Below are positions 24,520 to 33,585 of a stretch of 64,000 bases of DNA, piece by piece. Source of the DNA: Streptomyces olindensis (GTDB lineage: Bacteria; Actinomycetota; Actinomycetes; Streptomycetales; Streptomycetaceae); assembly GCA_000696115.1 (NCBI GenBank), contig JJOH01000016.1, forward strand, positions 186,001-250,000, given 5' to 3'. The notes beneath the pieces were generated by a model, which saw only the letters and a list, made by a program, of their open reading frames with translations, was not told the origin of the DNA and searched no databases. The position numbers and the translations under genes are program-made. Position 1 is the first letter of the stretch. Every line of letters begins with the position of its first letter.

Positions 24520-25971
24520 ATGTCCGTCACCACCTCAGGGGAGCGCACCCCGCCCGCCACGGCGACCCTGCGCTCCGGCTCCCTCGGCACGGCCGACATC
24601 GCCTTCTTCGTCGTGTCCGCCGCCGCCCCGCTCACCGTCATGGCCGGAGTCGCCCCGCTCGCGATCCTGCTCGGCGGCGTCGGCGCCCCGGTCGGCTACC
24701 TGCTGGCCGGCCTCACCCTCGCCGTCTTCGCCGTCGGCTTCACCACCATGAGCCGCCACGTCCGGAGCGGCGGCGCCTTCTACGCGTACATCACCCGCGG
24801 CCTCGGCCGCCCCGTCGGCATCGGCGCCGCCCTGCTCGCCCTGGTCGGCTACAACGGCATGGAGACCGGTGTCTACGGCCTCCTCGGCAGCGCCACGCAG
24901 GACACCGCACGCGCCCTGTTCGGCGCGGACCTCCCCTGGCTGCCGATCTCGCTGGCGGGCCTGCTGCTCATCGGCTACGGCGGCTACCGCTCGATCGACT
25001 TCGGCGCCAAGGTCCTCGGCGTGCTGCTCGTGGCCGAGACCGGCATCCTCGTCCTCCTCGCGGGCGGGGTCCTGCTCAAGGGCGGCGCGCACGGCCTGTC
25101 CCTGACCTCCTTCGACCCCGGCAACGTCCTCGTCCCGGGCACCGCGGCCGTCCTCGCCTTCGCCTTCGCCGCGTTCACCGGCTTCGAGTCGACCGTCATC
25201 TACCGCCGTGAGGCCCGCGATCCGCAGCGCACGGTGCCCCGCGCGACCTACCTGGCGGTCGGATTCCTCGGCCTGTTCTACGCGTTCATCGTCTGGACCG
25301 TCATCCAGGCCTTCGGCGACGCCGGGATCGTCGCGGCCGCCGGGAAGAACCCGGCCGAGCTGTTCTTCGCCGCGATCACCACCTACGTCGGCGGCTGGGC
25401 GGCCGACCTGATGCACGTCTTCATCGTCACCAGCGTCCTCGCCTCGCTGCTCGCCTTCCACAACGCGATCAACCGGTACACCCTCGCCCTCGCTGAGGAG
25501 GGCGTGCTGCCCAAGGCCCTGGGCCGCATCCACCCGCGGCACGGCTCCCCGTACGTCGCCGGCCTCGCCCAGACGGCCCTCGGCGCGGTCGTCGTCCTCG
25601 CCTTCGCCGCGGCCGGCGCCGACCCGTACGGCCAGTTGCTGCTGTGGGTGAACACCCCCGGGATGATCGGTCTGTTCCTGCTCCAGCTGCTCGCCGCGAT
25701 CGCCGTGCCCTGCTACTTCCGCCGCGTACCCCACCGGGAGGGCGTGCTGCGGACGGTGATCGCGCCCGTCACGGCGGCCGTCCTGCTCGCCACGGCCATC
25801 GTCCTCGTCGTCGACCACATCGACCTGTTCACCGGGGCGAGCGCGACCGTCAACACCGTCCTGGTCGTCACGGCCCCGGCCGTGTTCGCCGTCGGCCTGG
25901 TCCTCGCGTGGTGGCTGCGCGCGCGACGCCCGGACGTCTACGCCGACTTCGCCGCCGAACCCGCCGAATAA
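24520..25971 (+). CDS. APC superfamily amino acid/amine permease
   Basis: This 483-residue transporter has about twelve membrane helices. The first helix region (LGTADIAFFVVSAAAPLTVMA) and the Gly-rich unwound segments typical of the APC fold (SGGAFYAYITRGLGRPVGIG, FAAFTGFESTVIYRREARDP) are present. The ATG at 24520 has GAAGGG 7 nt upstream. The amidohydrolase gene starts 26 bp after its stop, so the two look co-transcribed: import of an amide or amine substrate followed by hydrolysis is a fair guess. The exact substrate is unknown. Confidence 0.9.
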   Translation: MSVTTSGERTPPATATLRSGSLGTADIAFFVVSAAAPLTVMAGVAPLAILLGGVGAPVGYLLAGLTLAVFAVGFTTMSRHVRSGGAFYAYITRGLGRPVGIGAALLALVGYNGMETGVYGLLGSATQDTARALFGADLPWLPISLAGLLLIGYGGYRSIDFGAKVLGVLLVAETGILVLLAGGVLLKGGAHGLSLTSFDPGNVLVPGTAAVLAFAFAAFTGFESTVIYRREARDPQRTVPRATYLAVGFLGLFYAFIVWTVIQAFGDAGIVAAAGKNPAELFFAAITTYVGGWAADLMHVFIVTSVLASLLAFHNAINRYTLALAEEGVLPKALGRIHPRHGSPYVAGLAQTALGAVVVLAFAAAGADPYGQLLLWVNTPGMIGLFLLQLLAAIAVPCYFRRVPHREGVLRTVIAPVTAAVLLATAIVLVVDHIDLFTGASATVNTVLVVTAPAVFAVGLVLAWWLRARRPDVYADFAAEPAE

Positions 25972-25997
25972 CCGCACTTCTCAAGGGAGTTCACCGC

Positions 25998-27569
25998 ATG
26001 CCGACCGCCGATCTGGTCCTCACCGGCGCCAAGGTCCGCACCCTCGACCCCGACCGCCCGTACGCCACCTCCGTCGCCGTGCGCGACGGGGTGATCTCGG
26101 CGGTCGGCGACGAGACGGACGTGCGCGACTGGCGCGGACCCGGCACCGAGGTCGTCCACCTGGACGGCGCGCACCTGGTGCCCGGCCTCGTGGACGCGCA
26201 CAGCCACCCCGTGTGGGGCCTGGACATGGCGACCGGCACGGACCTGTCGGCGGTGACGGACCTGGCGGGCCTGCGCGCCGCCCTCGCCGGCGCCGAGCGC
26301 ACCGACGGCTGGGTCCTCGGCTTCGGCCTCGACCACAACGCCTTCCAGGGCCGCCCCGTCGACCGCGACCTCATCGAGGACGTCCTGCCCGGCACCCCCG
26401 CCTTCCTGCGCCTCTACGACGGCCACTCCGCCCTGGCGACCGGCCCGGCCCTCGCGGCGGCCGGGGTGCGGGGCCCCCGGGACTTCGCCCAGCGCTCGGA
26501 GGTCGTCTGCGACCCCTCGGGCCGGCCCACCGGGCACCTCGTCGAGCACGCGGCGATGGACCTGGTGGCCGGGGTCGCGCCCCGGCCGTCGTACGCCGCC
26601 CGCCGGGCCCGCCTGGTGGAGCTGCTCTCGGCCATGGCCGCGACCGGTCTCACCGGGGCGCACGTCATGGACGCCGGCGACCCGGAGCTGATCGACTCCG
26701 TGGCACGCGAGACGGTGCTGCCGCTGCGCCTGCGGTTCGCGCCCTGGTGCATGCCGGGCGCCGACCGGGCCGCCCTGGACGAACTGGTCGCCGCACAGGG
26801 CCGGGGCGGACGCCACTGGCGGACCGGCGGGGTCAAGTTCTTCATGGACGGCACCGTCGAGGGCGGCACCGCCTGGCTGGAGCACGCCGACTGCCACGGC
26901 CAGGGCACCGAGGCGTTCTGGCCCGACCCGGAGGCGTACGCCGCCGCCGTACGGCACCTGCACGCGGCCGGGGTGCGCACGGCCACGCACGCCATCGGGG
27001 ACGCGGCCGTGCGGCACGTCCTGGACGTGGTGGAAGGGCTCGGGCCCGGCGGGCGCGGGGTTCACCGCATCGAGCACATCGAGACGGTGCCGGACGAGTT
27101 GCTGCCGCGCTTCGCGCGGCTGGGCGTGGCGGCGTCCATGCAGCCGCCGCACACCGCGTACACCCGCGCCGACGGCACCGACGAGTGGTCCCGGCGGCTG
27201 GGCTCCGGGCGGGCCGGCCGGGCCTGGCGCCTGCGGGACCTGCGGGACGCGGGCGCGGTGGTGGCCCTGGGCTCGGACTGGCCGATCGCGCACTACGACG
27301 CCCGCGCCGTGCTCGCCACGGCCCGCGCGCCCCGGGGCGCGGCGGCGGCGCGGGCCGGGCTGACGGGTCTGGAGGCGCTGGAGGGCTGCACCACCCACGC
27401 GGCGCTGGCGGCGGGGGAGGCGGACGTGGCCGGGCGGGTCACCCCCGGCCACCGGGCCGACCTGACGGCGCTGGGCGTGGATCCGGTGGCCGCCCCGGCG
27501 GACGAGGTGACGGAGGCGCCGGTGCGACTGACGGTGACCGGGGGGCACGTCGTGTACCGGGGGGCGTGA
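25998..27569 (+). CDS. Metal-dependent amidohydrolase, YtcJ-like (Amidohydro_3)
   Basis: This 523-residue enzyme has the amidohydrolase composite barrel: an N-terminal beta segment (DLVLTGAKVRTLDPDRPYA), the metal-binding LVDAHSHPVWG, a later VKFFMDGTVEGGTAWL, THAIGDAAV and the final GSDWPIAHYD with the catalytic Asp. This order matches the YtcJ/Amidohydro_3 family, which removes amide or carbamoyl groups from varied small molecules. The ATG at 25998 has GGGAG 8 nt upstream. It is second in a unit with the APC permease, divergent from a TetR regulator, which suggests uptake and breakdown of one compound. Confidence 0.9.
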   Translation: MPTADLVLTGAKVRTLDPDRPYATSVAVRDGVISAVGDETDVRDWRGPGTEVVHLDGAHLVPGLVDAHSHPVWGLDMATGTDLSAVTDLAGLRAALAGAERTDGWVLGFGLDHNAFQGRPVDRDLIEDVLPGTPAFLRLYDGHSALATGPALAAAGVRGPRDFAQRSEVVCDPSGRPTGHLVEHAAMDLVAGVAPRPSYAARRARLVELLSAMAATGLTGAHVMDAGDPELIDSVARETVLPLRLRFAPWCMPGADRAALDELVAAQGRGGRHWRTGGVKFFMDGTVEGGTAWLEHADCHGQGTEAFWPDPEAYAAAVRHLHAAGVRTATHAIGDAAVRHVLDVVEGLGPGGRGVHRIEHIETVPDELLPRFARLGVAASMQPPHTAYTRADGTDEWSRRLGSGRAGRAWRLRDLRDAGAVVALGSDWPIAHYDARAVLATARAPRGAAAARAGLTGLEALEGCTTHAALAAGEADVAGRVTPGHRADLTALGVDPVAAPADEVTEAPVRLTVTGGHVVYRGA

Positions 27570-27657
27570 GTCACCGGCGTCCGACTCGGCCTCGGGACAC
27601 GGCAGGCGCCGGGCGGCGGGTCGGCCCCTGGGAGGCGGTCTAGCCCTGGGCCGCGGC

Positions 27658-28524
27658 TCAGACCCTGGTAGGCAGCAGCGGCCGCCCGGTCCCGCGTGCC
27701 CGCGCCGGTACCCGCTGCGGCAGTGCGTACGGCTGCCTGCCGTACCAGAGCGTCGCCACCGCGAACCCGAAGGCCAGGCACAGCATGCCGCCCACCGCGT
27801 CGAGCCAGAAGTGGTTGGCCGTGGCGACGATCACCACCAGCGTCAGCGCCGGGTACAGCAGGCCCAGCACCCGCACCCAGGGGATCGTCGCCAGGGCGAA
27901 GATCGTCAGGCCGCACCACAAGGACCAGCCGATGTGCATCGACGGCATCGCCGCGTACTGGTTCGACATGTGCTTCAGGTCGCCGGACGCCATCGACCCC
28001 CAGGTCTGGTGGACCATGACCGTGTCGATGAAGAAGCCGCCGTTCATCAGCCGCGGCGGCGCCAGCGGATACAGGTAGTAGCCGACCAGGGCGACGGCGG
28101 TTGTCGCGAACAGCACCAGCCGCGTGGCCGCGTAGCGGCCGGGATGGCGACGGTACAGCCACACGAGGACACCCAGCGTGACCACGAAGTGGAGCGTCGC
28201 GTAGTAGTAGTTCATGCCGACGATGAGCCAAGTCACCGAGTTCACGGCGTGGTTGACCGACTCCTCGACGGCGATGCCCAGGTGGTGCTCGGCCTTCCAG
28301 ATCCAGTCGGCGTTGCGCAGGGCCTCGGCCTTCTGCTCGGGCACGGCGTTGCGGACGAGCGAGTACGTCCAGTAACTCACCGCGATCAGCAGGATCTCGA
28401 ACCAGAAGCGGGGTCGGCGCGGGGTGCGCAGCCGGCGCAGGGGACCCGGCCCCGTCTCGGCCGCGACGGGGTGCGGAAGGGCCGCTTCCCGGCCTTCCGG
28501 CGTCGTCACGGTCGTGTCAGCCAT
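27658..28524 (-). CDS. PAP2 superfamily membrane phosphatase/inositol-phosphotransferase-like protein
   Basis: This 288-residue protein has six predicted membrane helices. The PAP2 motifs facing the active site are present: PSMHIGW (motif 2) and NHFWLDAVGG (motif 3 with His and Asp). The overall layout, with a long first part and YYYATLHF, resembles the Aur1/inositolphosphotransferase branch seen in actinobacteria. It probably acts on a lipid phosphate at the membrane. The ATG at 28522-28524 is used; no strong ribosome binding site is visible. It lies downstream of malR on the same strand, 169 bp away, and is probably separate. Confidence 0.87.
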   Translation of the reverse strand: MADTTVTTPEGREAALPHPVAAETGPGPLRRLRTPRRPRFWFEILLIAVSYWTYSLVRNAVPEQKAEALRNADWIWKAEHHLGIAVEESVNHAVNSVTWLIVGMNYYYATLHFVVTLGVLVWLYRRHPGRYAATRLVLFATTAVALVGYYLYPLAPPRLMNGGFFIDTVMVHQTWGSMASGDLKHMSNQYAAMPSMHIGWSLWCGLTIFALATIPWVRVLGLLYPALTLVVIVATANHFWLDAVGGMLCLAFGFAVATLWYGRQPYALPQRVPARARGTGRPLLPTRV

Positions 28525-28693
28525 AGGCACAAAGTCTGCCAGAAAAGCCCTGTCCCACCGATCATCCTCCGGTCTGGTCCGAACCGCATGTTCTACGGCG
28601 GAACGACCCCGTCCCCTCCTACCGGCGCAGGGCACACGGGCGCGGTTCTCCACCCTGAGGACGAGACGGACGATTCAGGAGTGATCAGATGAT

Positions 28694-29830
28694 TCAGGGA
28701 CGTCCGCGATCCCCGCGGTCCCCGGGCGCCGAAGCGGTCGAACCGCGCACCACCAGTTCCGGCATGAACACGAACTCGCTGTGCGGCGCGGGCGTCCCGC
28801 CGATCTCCTCCAGCAGCGTGCGCACCGCCGCCTGGCCCATCGCCGGGACCGGCTTGCGGATCGTCGTCAGCGGAGGGTCGGTGAAGGCGATCAGCGGGGA
28901 GTCGTCGAAGCCGACCACGGAGATGTCCTTCGGGACCTCCAGGCCGCGCTGTCGCGCCGCCCGGATCGCGCCCAGCGCCATCATGTCGCTGGCGCACACC
29001 ACGGCCGTGCAGTCCCGTTCGATCAGGGCGGTGGCGGCGGCCTGCCCGCCCTCCAGCGTGTAGAGGGAGTGCTGCACCAGCTCCGACTCGACGGCCTCGG
29101 CGCCCAGGCCCAACTGGTCCTGCATCGCCCGCACGAACCCCTCGATCTTGCGCTGCACGGGCACGAACCGCTTGGGCCCCAGGGCCAGCCCGATCCGCGT
29201 GTGCCCCAGGGACGCCAGGTGCGTGACCGCCAGGGTCATCGCCGCGCGGTCGTCGGGGGAGATGAACGGCGCCTGCACCTTCGGCGAGAAGCCGTCGACC
29301 AGTACGTAGGGCACGCCCTGCGCGCGCAGCCGGTCGTAGCGCTGCATGTCGGCGGTGGTGTCCGCGTGCAGCCCGGAGACGTAGATGATGCCGGCGACCC
29401 CGCGGTCCACGAGCATCTCGGTCAGCTCGTCCTCGGTCGAGCCGCCCGGGGTCTGGGTGGCCAGCACCGGCGTGTAGCCCTGCCGCGTCAGCGCCTGGCC
29501 GATGACCTGGGCCAGGGCCGGGAAGATCGGGTTCTCCAGCTCCGGGGTGATCAGGCCCACCAGGCCCTCGCTGCGCTGCCGCAGCCGCACCGGGCGTTCG
29601 TAGCCCAGCACGTCGAGGGCGGCCAGCACGGACTGGCGGGTGGTGGCGGCGACGCCCGGCTTCCCGTTGAGGACGCGGCTGACGGTCGCTTCGCTCCCCC
29701 CCGCCTGCAAAGCGATGTCCGCAAGCCGTGTGGTCACAGCACTGGACTGTAGCGGCCGGACTTCTGCTTGCACACCGACGGGACGCCGGGTGCGGGCCGG
29801 CGCACGGCCCGCTGCGGGTTGCTTGGTCAT
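28694..29830 (-). CDS. malR: LacI-family repressor of maltose/starch genes, MalR
   Basis: MalR represses maltodextrin uptake and amylase genes in Streptomyces until an inducer appears. The 378-residue protein has the LacI HTH (TTRLADIALQAG then SEATVSRVLNG), hinge, and periplasmic-binding-like effector domain (GLVGLITPELENPIFPALAQ, VVGFDDSPLIAFTDPPLTT). The usual Val before Ser in the HTH turn is Gly, coded within a run of seven G. The ATG at 29828-29830 has AAGGGA at 5 nt; a GTG at 29737, next to a TACAGT -10-like box, would give the shorter protein known from S. coelicolor. It is divergent from malE, with CTTGC/GCAAG sites between. Confidence 0.94.
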   Translation of the reverse strand: MTKQPAAGRAPARTRRPVGVQAEVRPLQSSAVTTRLADIALQAGGSEATVSRVLNGKPGVAATTRQSVLAALDVLGYERPVRLRQRSEGLVGLITPELENPIFPALAQVIGQALTRQGYTPVLATQTPGGSTEDELTEMLVDRGVAGIIYVSGLHADTTADMQRYDRLRAQGVPYVLVDGFSPKVQAPFISPDDRAAMTLAVTHLASLGHTRIGLALGPKRFVPVQRKIEGFVRAMQDQLGLGAEAVESELVQHSLYTLEGGQAAATALIERDCTAVVCASDMMALGAIRAARQRGLEVPKDISVVGFDDSPLIAFTDPPLTTIRKPVPAMGQAAVRTLLEEIGGTPAPHSEFVFMPELVVRGSTASAPGDRGDRGRP

Positions 29831-29896
29831 CGCGGTCCCTTGAAGTCGTGTCGGCGTCCGCTCCGCAACGGATGATTCCCCCGGCGGCAACGGATG

Positions 29897-30060
29897 GCAA
29901 GTGCTTGCAGAGTCTTGCACAACTGTCCGACTCCCTGCCGAACAGCGGTAAATCAAGGCCTCAGGGCGATCGAGGGGAGGTCACGGCGGGATAACCATCC
30001 GCACCGCTTGCATCTTTTTGCTGCAAGGTCTTTCGCAAGTCGTTGAGGCGCGGCTAATCT
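29897..30060. promoter_or_regulatory. malR-malE control region with MalR-type half-sites and the malE promoter
   Basis: Near malR: GCAAG-TG-CTTGC (29897-29908), CTTGCAG (29904-29910) and CTTGCAC (29914-29920). Near malE: CTTGCA (30007-30012) and TGCAAG (30022-30027) form an inverted repeat with a 9-nt spacer, and CGCAAG follows at 30034-30039. A likely malE promoter is TTCGCA (30032-30037), 17 bp, TAATCT (30055-30060), so the sites overlap the -35 box, as expected for repression. CTTGCAG-type elements are the known MalR recognition units in this genus. Confidence 0.75.
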
Positions 30061-30125
30061 CACCGACGCCCGGCCGCCAACGGCGCAGTCGGCAGCACAA
30101 CGGGCTTCACCCTCAAGGAGAACTC

Positions 30126-31394
30126 ATGCGGCGTGGCATAGCGGCCACCGCGCTGGTGGCGTCCCTCGCCCTGGCGGCGACGGCGTGCGGCGGAAGCGAC
30201 AGCGGCGACGAGGCCGGCGGCCCGGTCACCATCACCTGGTGGGACACCTCCAACGCCACCAACGAGGCGCCGACGTACCAGGCCCTGGTCAAGGAGTTCG
30301 AGGCCGCCAACAAGGACATCAAGGTCAAGTACGTCAACGTCCCCTTCGACCAGGCGCAGAACAAGTTCGACACCGCCGCCGGTTCCAAGGGCGCCCCCGA
30401 CGTGCTGCGCTCCGAGGTCGGCTGGACCCCCGCCTTCGCCAAGAAGGGCTTCTTCGCGCCGCTGGACGGCACCGAGGCCCTCGCCGAGCAGGACAAGTTC
30501 CAGCCCAGCCTGATCGAGCAGGCCAAATACGAGGGCAAGACCTACGGCGTCCCCTTCACCACGGACACCCTCGCCCTCGTCTACAACAAGGAACTGTTCG
30601 AGAAGGCCGGCGTCGAGGCGCCCAAGACCTGGGACGACCTGAAGAAGGCCGCCGCCACCATCAAGGACAAGACCGGCGTCGACGGCTACTGGGGCTCCAC
30701 CCAGGCCTACTACGCCCAGTCCTTCCTCTACGGCGAGGGCACCGACACCGTCGACGTCGACGCCAAGAAGATCACCGTCACCTCGCCCGAGGCCAAAAAG
30801 GCCTACGGCACCTGGCAGAGCCTCTTCTCCGGCAAGGGCCTGCACAAGGCCGACACCACCGCCGACGCCTACGCCCACATCCAGGAGGCGTTCGTCAGCG
30901 GCAAGGTCGCCTCGATCATCCAGGGCCCGTGGGAGATCACGAACTTCTACAAGGGCTCGGCCTTCAAGGACAAGAACAACCTCGGCATCGCCACCGTCCC
31001 GGCCGGCTCCACCGGCAAGGCGGGCGCCCCGACCGGCGGCCACAACCTCTCGGTGTACGCGGGCTCGGACAAGGCCCACCAGGAGGCCTCGCTGAAGTTC
31101 GTGAAGTTCATGACCTCGGCCAAGGCCCAGGAGACCATCGCGCTGAAGAACTCCACGCTGCCCACGCGCGAGGACGCCTACACCGCCGAGGTCAAGGCCG
31201 ACCCGGGCATCGCCGGCTACCAGGGCGTGCTGTCCTCCGCCCAGCCGCGCCCGGCCCTGCCCGAGTACAGCTCCCTGTGGGGCCCGCTGGACGACGAGCT
31301 GATCAAGATCGCGGGCGGCAAGGAGTCCCTGGACAAGGGCCTCGGCAACGCCGAGACCGCCATCGCCAAGCTGGTGCCGGACTACAGCAAGTGA
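30126..31394 (+). CDS. malE: Maltose/maltodextrin-binding lipoprotein
   Basis: This is the solute-binding protein of the MalEFG importer. The 422-residue precursor has a lipoprotein signal with the acylated Cys at about 21 (LALAATAC then GGSDSG), and a family 1 binding-protein fold: VTITWWDTSNATNEAPTYQAL, LRSEVGWTPAFAKKGFFAPL, YGVPFTTDTLALVYNKELFE, IIQGPWEITNF. It would sit on the outer face of the membrane and deliver maltodextrins to MalF/MalG. AAGGAG lies 5 nt before the ATG. It is the first gene of malEFG and is followed by a strong hairpin, which may keep its message more abundant than that of the permeases. Confidence 0.95.
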   Translation: MRRGIAATALVASLALAATACGGSDSGDEAGGPVTITWWDTSNATNEAPTYQALVKEFEAANKDIKVKYVNVPFDQAQNKFDTAAGSKGAPDVLRSEVGWTPAFAKKGFFAPLDGTEALAEQDKFQPSLIEQAKYEGKTYGVPFTTDTLALVYNKELFEKAGVEAPKTWDDLKKAAATIKDKTGVDGYWGSTQAYYAQSFLYGEGTDTVDVDAKKITVTSPEAKKAYGTWQSLFSGKGLHKADTTADAYAHIQEAFVSGKVASIIQGPWEITNFYKGSAFKDKNNLGIATVPAGSTGKAGAPTGGHNLSVYAGSDKAHQEASLKFVKFMTSAKAQETIALKNSTLPTREDAYTAEVKADPGIAGYQGVLSSAQPRPALPEYSSLWGPLDDELIKIAGGKESLDKGLGNAETAIAKLVPDYSK

Positions 31395-31401
31395 CCGCCG
31401 C

Positions 31402-31448
31402 GTGGCCGCCGGATCCCCCGGTCATGGGGGAGGGGATCCGGCGGCCAC
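31402..31448 (+). terminator. Intercistronic hairpin between malE and malF
   Basis: A perfect 17-bp stem (31402-31418 with 31432-31448) with a 13-nt loop begins 7 bp after the malE stop. No T-tract follows. It could terminate part of the transcripts or protect the malE message from 3' decay, giving excess binding protein. Confidence 0.85.
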
Positions 31449-31512
31449 CGGTCTGCGCCCGCGGCCCGGGCAGCCCTCCTGAACTCCTTGAACTTCCAGA
31501 AGGTGTCGAACC

Positions 31513-32517
31513 ATGACAGTCGCCATCGACCGAGCGACCGGCAAGCGGCGCGGTGAGCGGGCACCACGGCCCGGACCGGTGCAGCGGCTGAAGAACGGCT
31601 TCCACAAGCACTGGTACGCCTACGCGATGATCGCCCCGGTGGTGATCGTCCTCGGCGTCCTCGTGCTGTACCCACTGGGGTACGGCCTGTACCTCACCCT
31701 CACCGACGCCACCAGCCTCAACACCGCCCGCACGATCGGCGTCAACGAGATCGAGGCCACCTACAAGTTCATCGGCCTGGACAACTACGCCGACATCCTG
31801 TGGGGCCCGACGTCGTACGACCGCTTCTGGTCGCACTTCCTGTGGACGATCTTCTGGACGGCGGCCTGTGTCACCCTGCACTACGGCATCGGGCTCGGCC
31901 TCGCCCTGCTGCTCAACCAGAAGCTGCGCGGCCGCACCCTCTACCGCATGATCCTGGTGCTGCCCTGGGCGGTGCCCACCTTCGTCACCGTCTTCGGCTG
32001 GCGGTTCATGCTCGCCGACGGCGGCATCATCAACAGCGGCCTGGAGTTCCTGCACCTGCCGACGCCGTCGTGGCTGGAGGACACCTTCTGGCAGCGGTTC
32101 TCCGCGATCATGGTCAACACCTGGTGCGGCGTGCCGTTCATGATGGTCTCGCTCCTCGGTGGCCTGCAGTCGATCGACGCGAGCCTGTACGAGGCCTCCG
32201 AGATGGACGGCGCCAACGCCTGGCAGCGCTTCCGGTACGTCACCCTGCCCGGCCTCAGGTCCGTCAGCACCACGGTCGTCCTGCTCGGCGTCATCTGGAC
32301 CTTCAACCAGTTCGCCATCATCTTCCTGTTGTTCGGCAACACCGCCCCCGACGCGCAGATCCTCGTGACCTGGGCCTACCAGCTGGGCTTCGGACAGCAG
32401 CCGCGCGACTACGCCCAGTCCGCCGCCTACGGGATCCTGCTGCTGTCGATCCTGATCGTCTTCACCTCCTTCTACCGCCGCTGGCTGAACCGCAACGAGC
32501 AGCAGCTCGCGATCTGA
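31513..32517 (+). CDS. malF: Maltose/maltodextrin ABC transporter permease
   Basis: The protein of 334 residues has about six to seven membrane helices and the EAA loop EASEMDGANAWQRFRYVTLP that contacts the ATPase. The N-terminal cytoplasmic tail and the extended first periplasmic loop match Gram-positive MalF proteins. It pairs with MalG, whose gene begins 14 bp after its stop. No ATPase gene is nearby; streptomycetes use the shared MsiK ATPase for such importers, so energy coupling probably comes from elsewhere in the genome. Confidence 0.94.
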   Translation: MTVAIDRATGKRRGERAPRPGPVQRLKNGFHKHWYAYAMIAPVVIVLGVLVLYPLGYGLYLTLTDATSLNTARTIGVNEIEATYKFIGLDNYADILWGPTSYDRFWSHFLWTIFWTAACVTLHYGIGLGLALLLNQKLRGRTLYRMILVLPWAVPTFVTVFGWRFMLADGGIINSGLEFLHLPTPSWLEDTFWQRFSAIMVNTWCGVPFMMVSLLGGLQSIDASLYEASEMDGANAWQRFRYVTLPGLRSVSTTVVLLGVIWTFNQFAIIFLLFGNTAPDAQILVTWAYQLGFGQQPRDYAQSAAYGILLLSILIVFTSFYRRWLNRNEQQLAI

Positions 32518-32531
32518 GGCAGGAGTCCGAA

Positions 32532-33440
32532 ATGAGTACGACCACCGTCGAGAACTCCGCCCCGGCGACCGAGCGGCGCCCGGCGAACGCCCCCGCCCGG
32601 ACGCGCCGGCGCGGTGGGCAGAGCCGCGCGGCCACCCTCGCCTCGCACGCCGTGCTGATCGTCGCGAGCCTGACCGCGCTCTTCCCGGTCGCCTGGCTGT
32701 TCTTCCTGTCCCTCGGACCGGACAAGGACGACTACCTCCACCCCGGGCGCATCTGGGGCAAGATGACGTTCGACAACTACGCGTTCGTCCTTCAGGACAC
32801 CAGCTTCTTCGACTGGCTGAAGAGCACGCTGGTCGTGGTGCTGGGCACGACGCTCATCGGCGTCGTCGTCGCCGCGTCCACCGGCTACGCGGTCTCCCGC
32901 ATGCGGTTCCCGGGCTACCGGAAGCTGATGTGGGTGCTGCTCGTCACCCAGATGTTCCCCATCGCGGTACTGATCGTGCCGATGTACCAGATCCTCTCGG
33001 ATCTGCAGCTCATCGACAGCTACCTTGGTCTCATCCTTGTCAACTGCACCACGATCGTGCCGTACTGCGCCTGGCTGATGAAGGGCTATTTCGACACCAT
33101 CCCGTTCGAGATCGACGAGGCCGGGCGCGTCGACGGGCTGACCCCCTTCGGCACGTTCGCGCGGCTCATCCTGCCGCTCGCCAAGCCGGGACTCGCGGTC
33201 GCCGCGTTCTACAGCTTCCTCACGGCCTTCGGTGAGGTCGCGTTCGCCTCGACGTTCCTGCTGAGCGACGACAAGTACACGTTCGCCGTCGGTCTGCAGA
33301 CGTTCGTCAGCGAGCACGACGCGCAGCGGAACCTGATGGCCGCGACGGCCGTGCTGATCGCGATACCGGCCGCCGTCTTCTTCTACCTCGTGCAGAAGAA
33401 CCTGGTGACCGGGTTGACCGCCGGCGGCACGAAGGGGTGA
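32532..33440 (+). CDS. malG: Maltose/maltodextrin ABC transporter permease
   Basis: This 302-residue membrane protein has six predicted helices and the EAA loop FEIDEAGRVDGLTPFGTFAR. The segment TQMFPIAVLIVPMYQILSDL is highly typical of MalG-type permeases. AGGAG lies 6 nt before the ATG at 32532. It completes the malEFG importer; a strong hairpin follows, and aglA starts 145 bp after its stop. Confidence 0.94.
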   Translation: MSTTTVENSAPATERRPANAPARTRRRGGQSRAATLASHAVLIVASLTALFPVAWLFFLSLGPDKDDYLHPGRIWGKMTFDNYAFVLQDTSFFDWLKSTLVVVLGTTLIGVVVAASTGYAVSRMRFPGYRKLMWVLLVTQMFPIAVLIVPMYQILSDLQLIDSYLGLILVNCTTIVPYCAWLMKGYFDTIPFEIDEAGRVDGLTPFGTFARLILPLAKPGLAVAAFYSFLTAFGEVAFASTFLLSDDKYTFAVGLQTFVSEHDAQRNLMAATAVLIAIPAAVFFYLVQKNLVTGLTAGGTKG

Positions 33441-33482
33441 CCGGTGCCCTCCGGGGCGCCGCCGAACGGCACGTCACAAGCC

Positions 33483-33531
33483 CGAGGCGGCCGCGGTGCC
33501 CATCCGACCCCGCTGTGCCGCGGCCGCCTCG
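33483..33531 (+). terminator. Hairpin after malEFG
   Basis: A perfect 14-bp GC-rich stem (33483-33496 with 33518-33531) with a 21-nt loop lies between malG and aglA. It may end most malEFG transcription, with some read-through into aglA. Confidence 0.8.
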
Positions 33532-33585
33532 TCACCACGACCCACGTCCCACATGACCACACCTCTGTTACGCATCAAGGACGAC

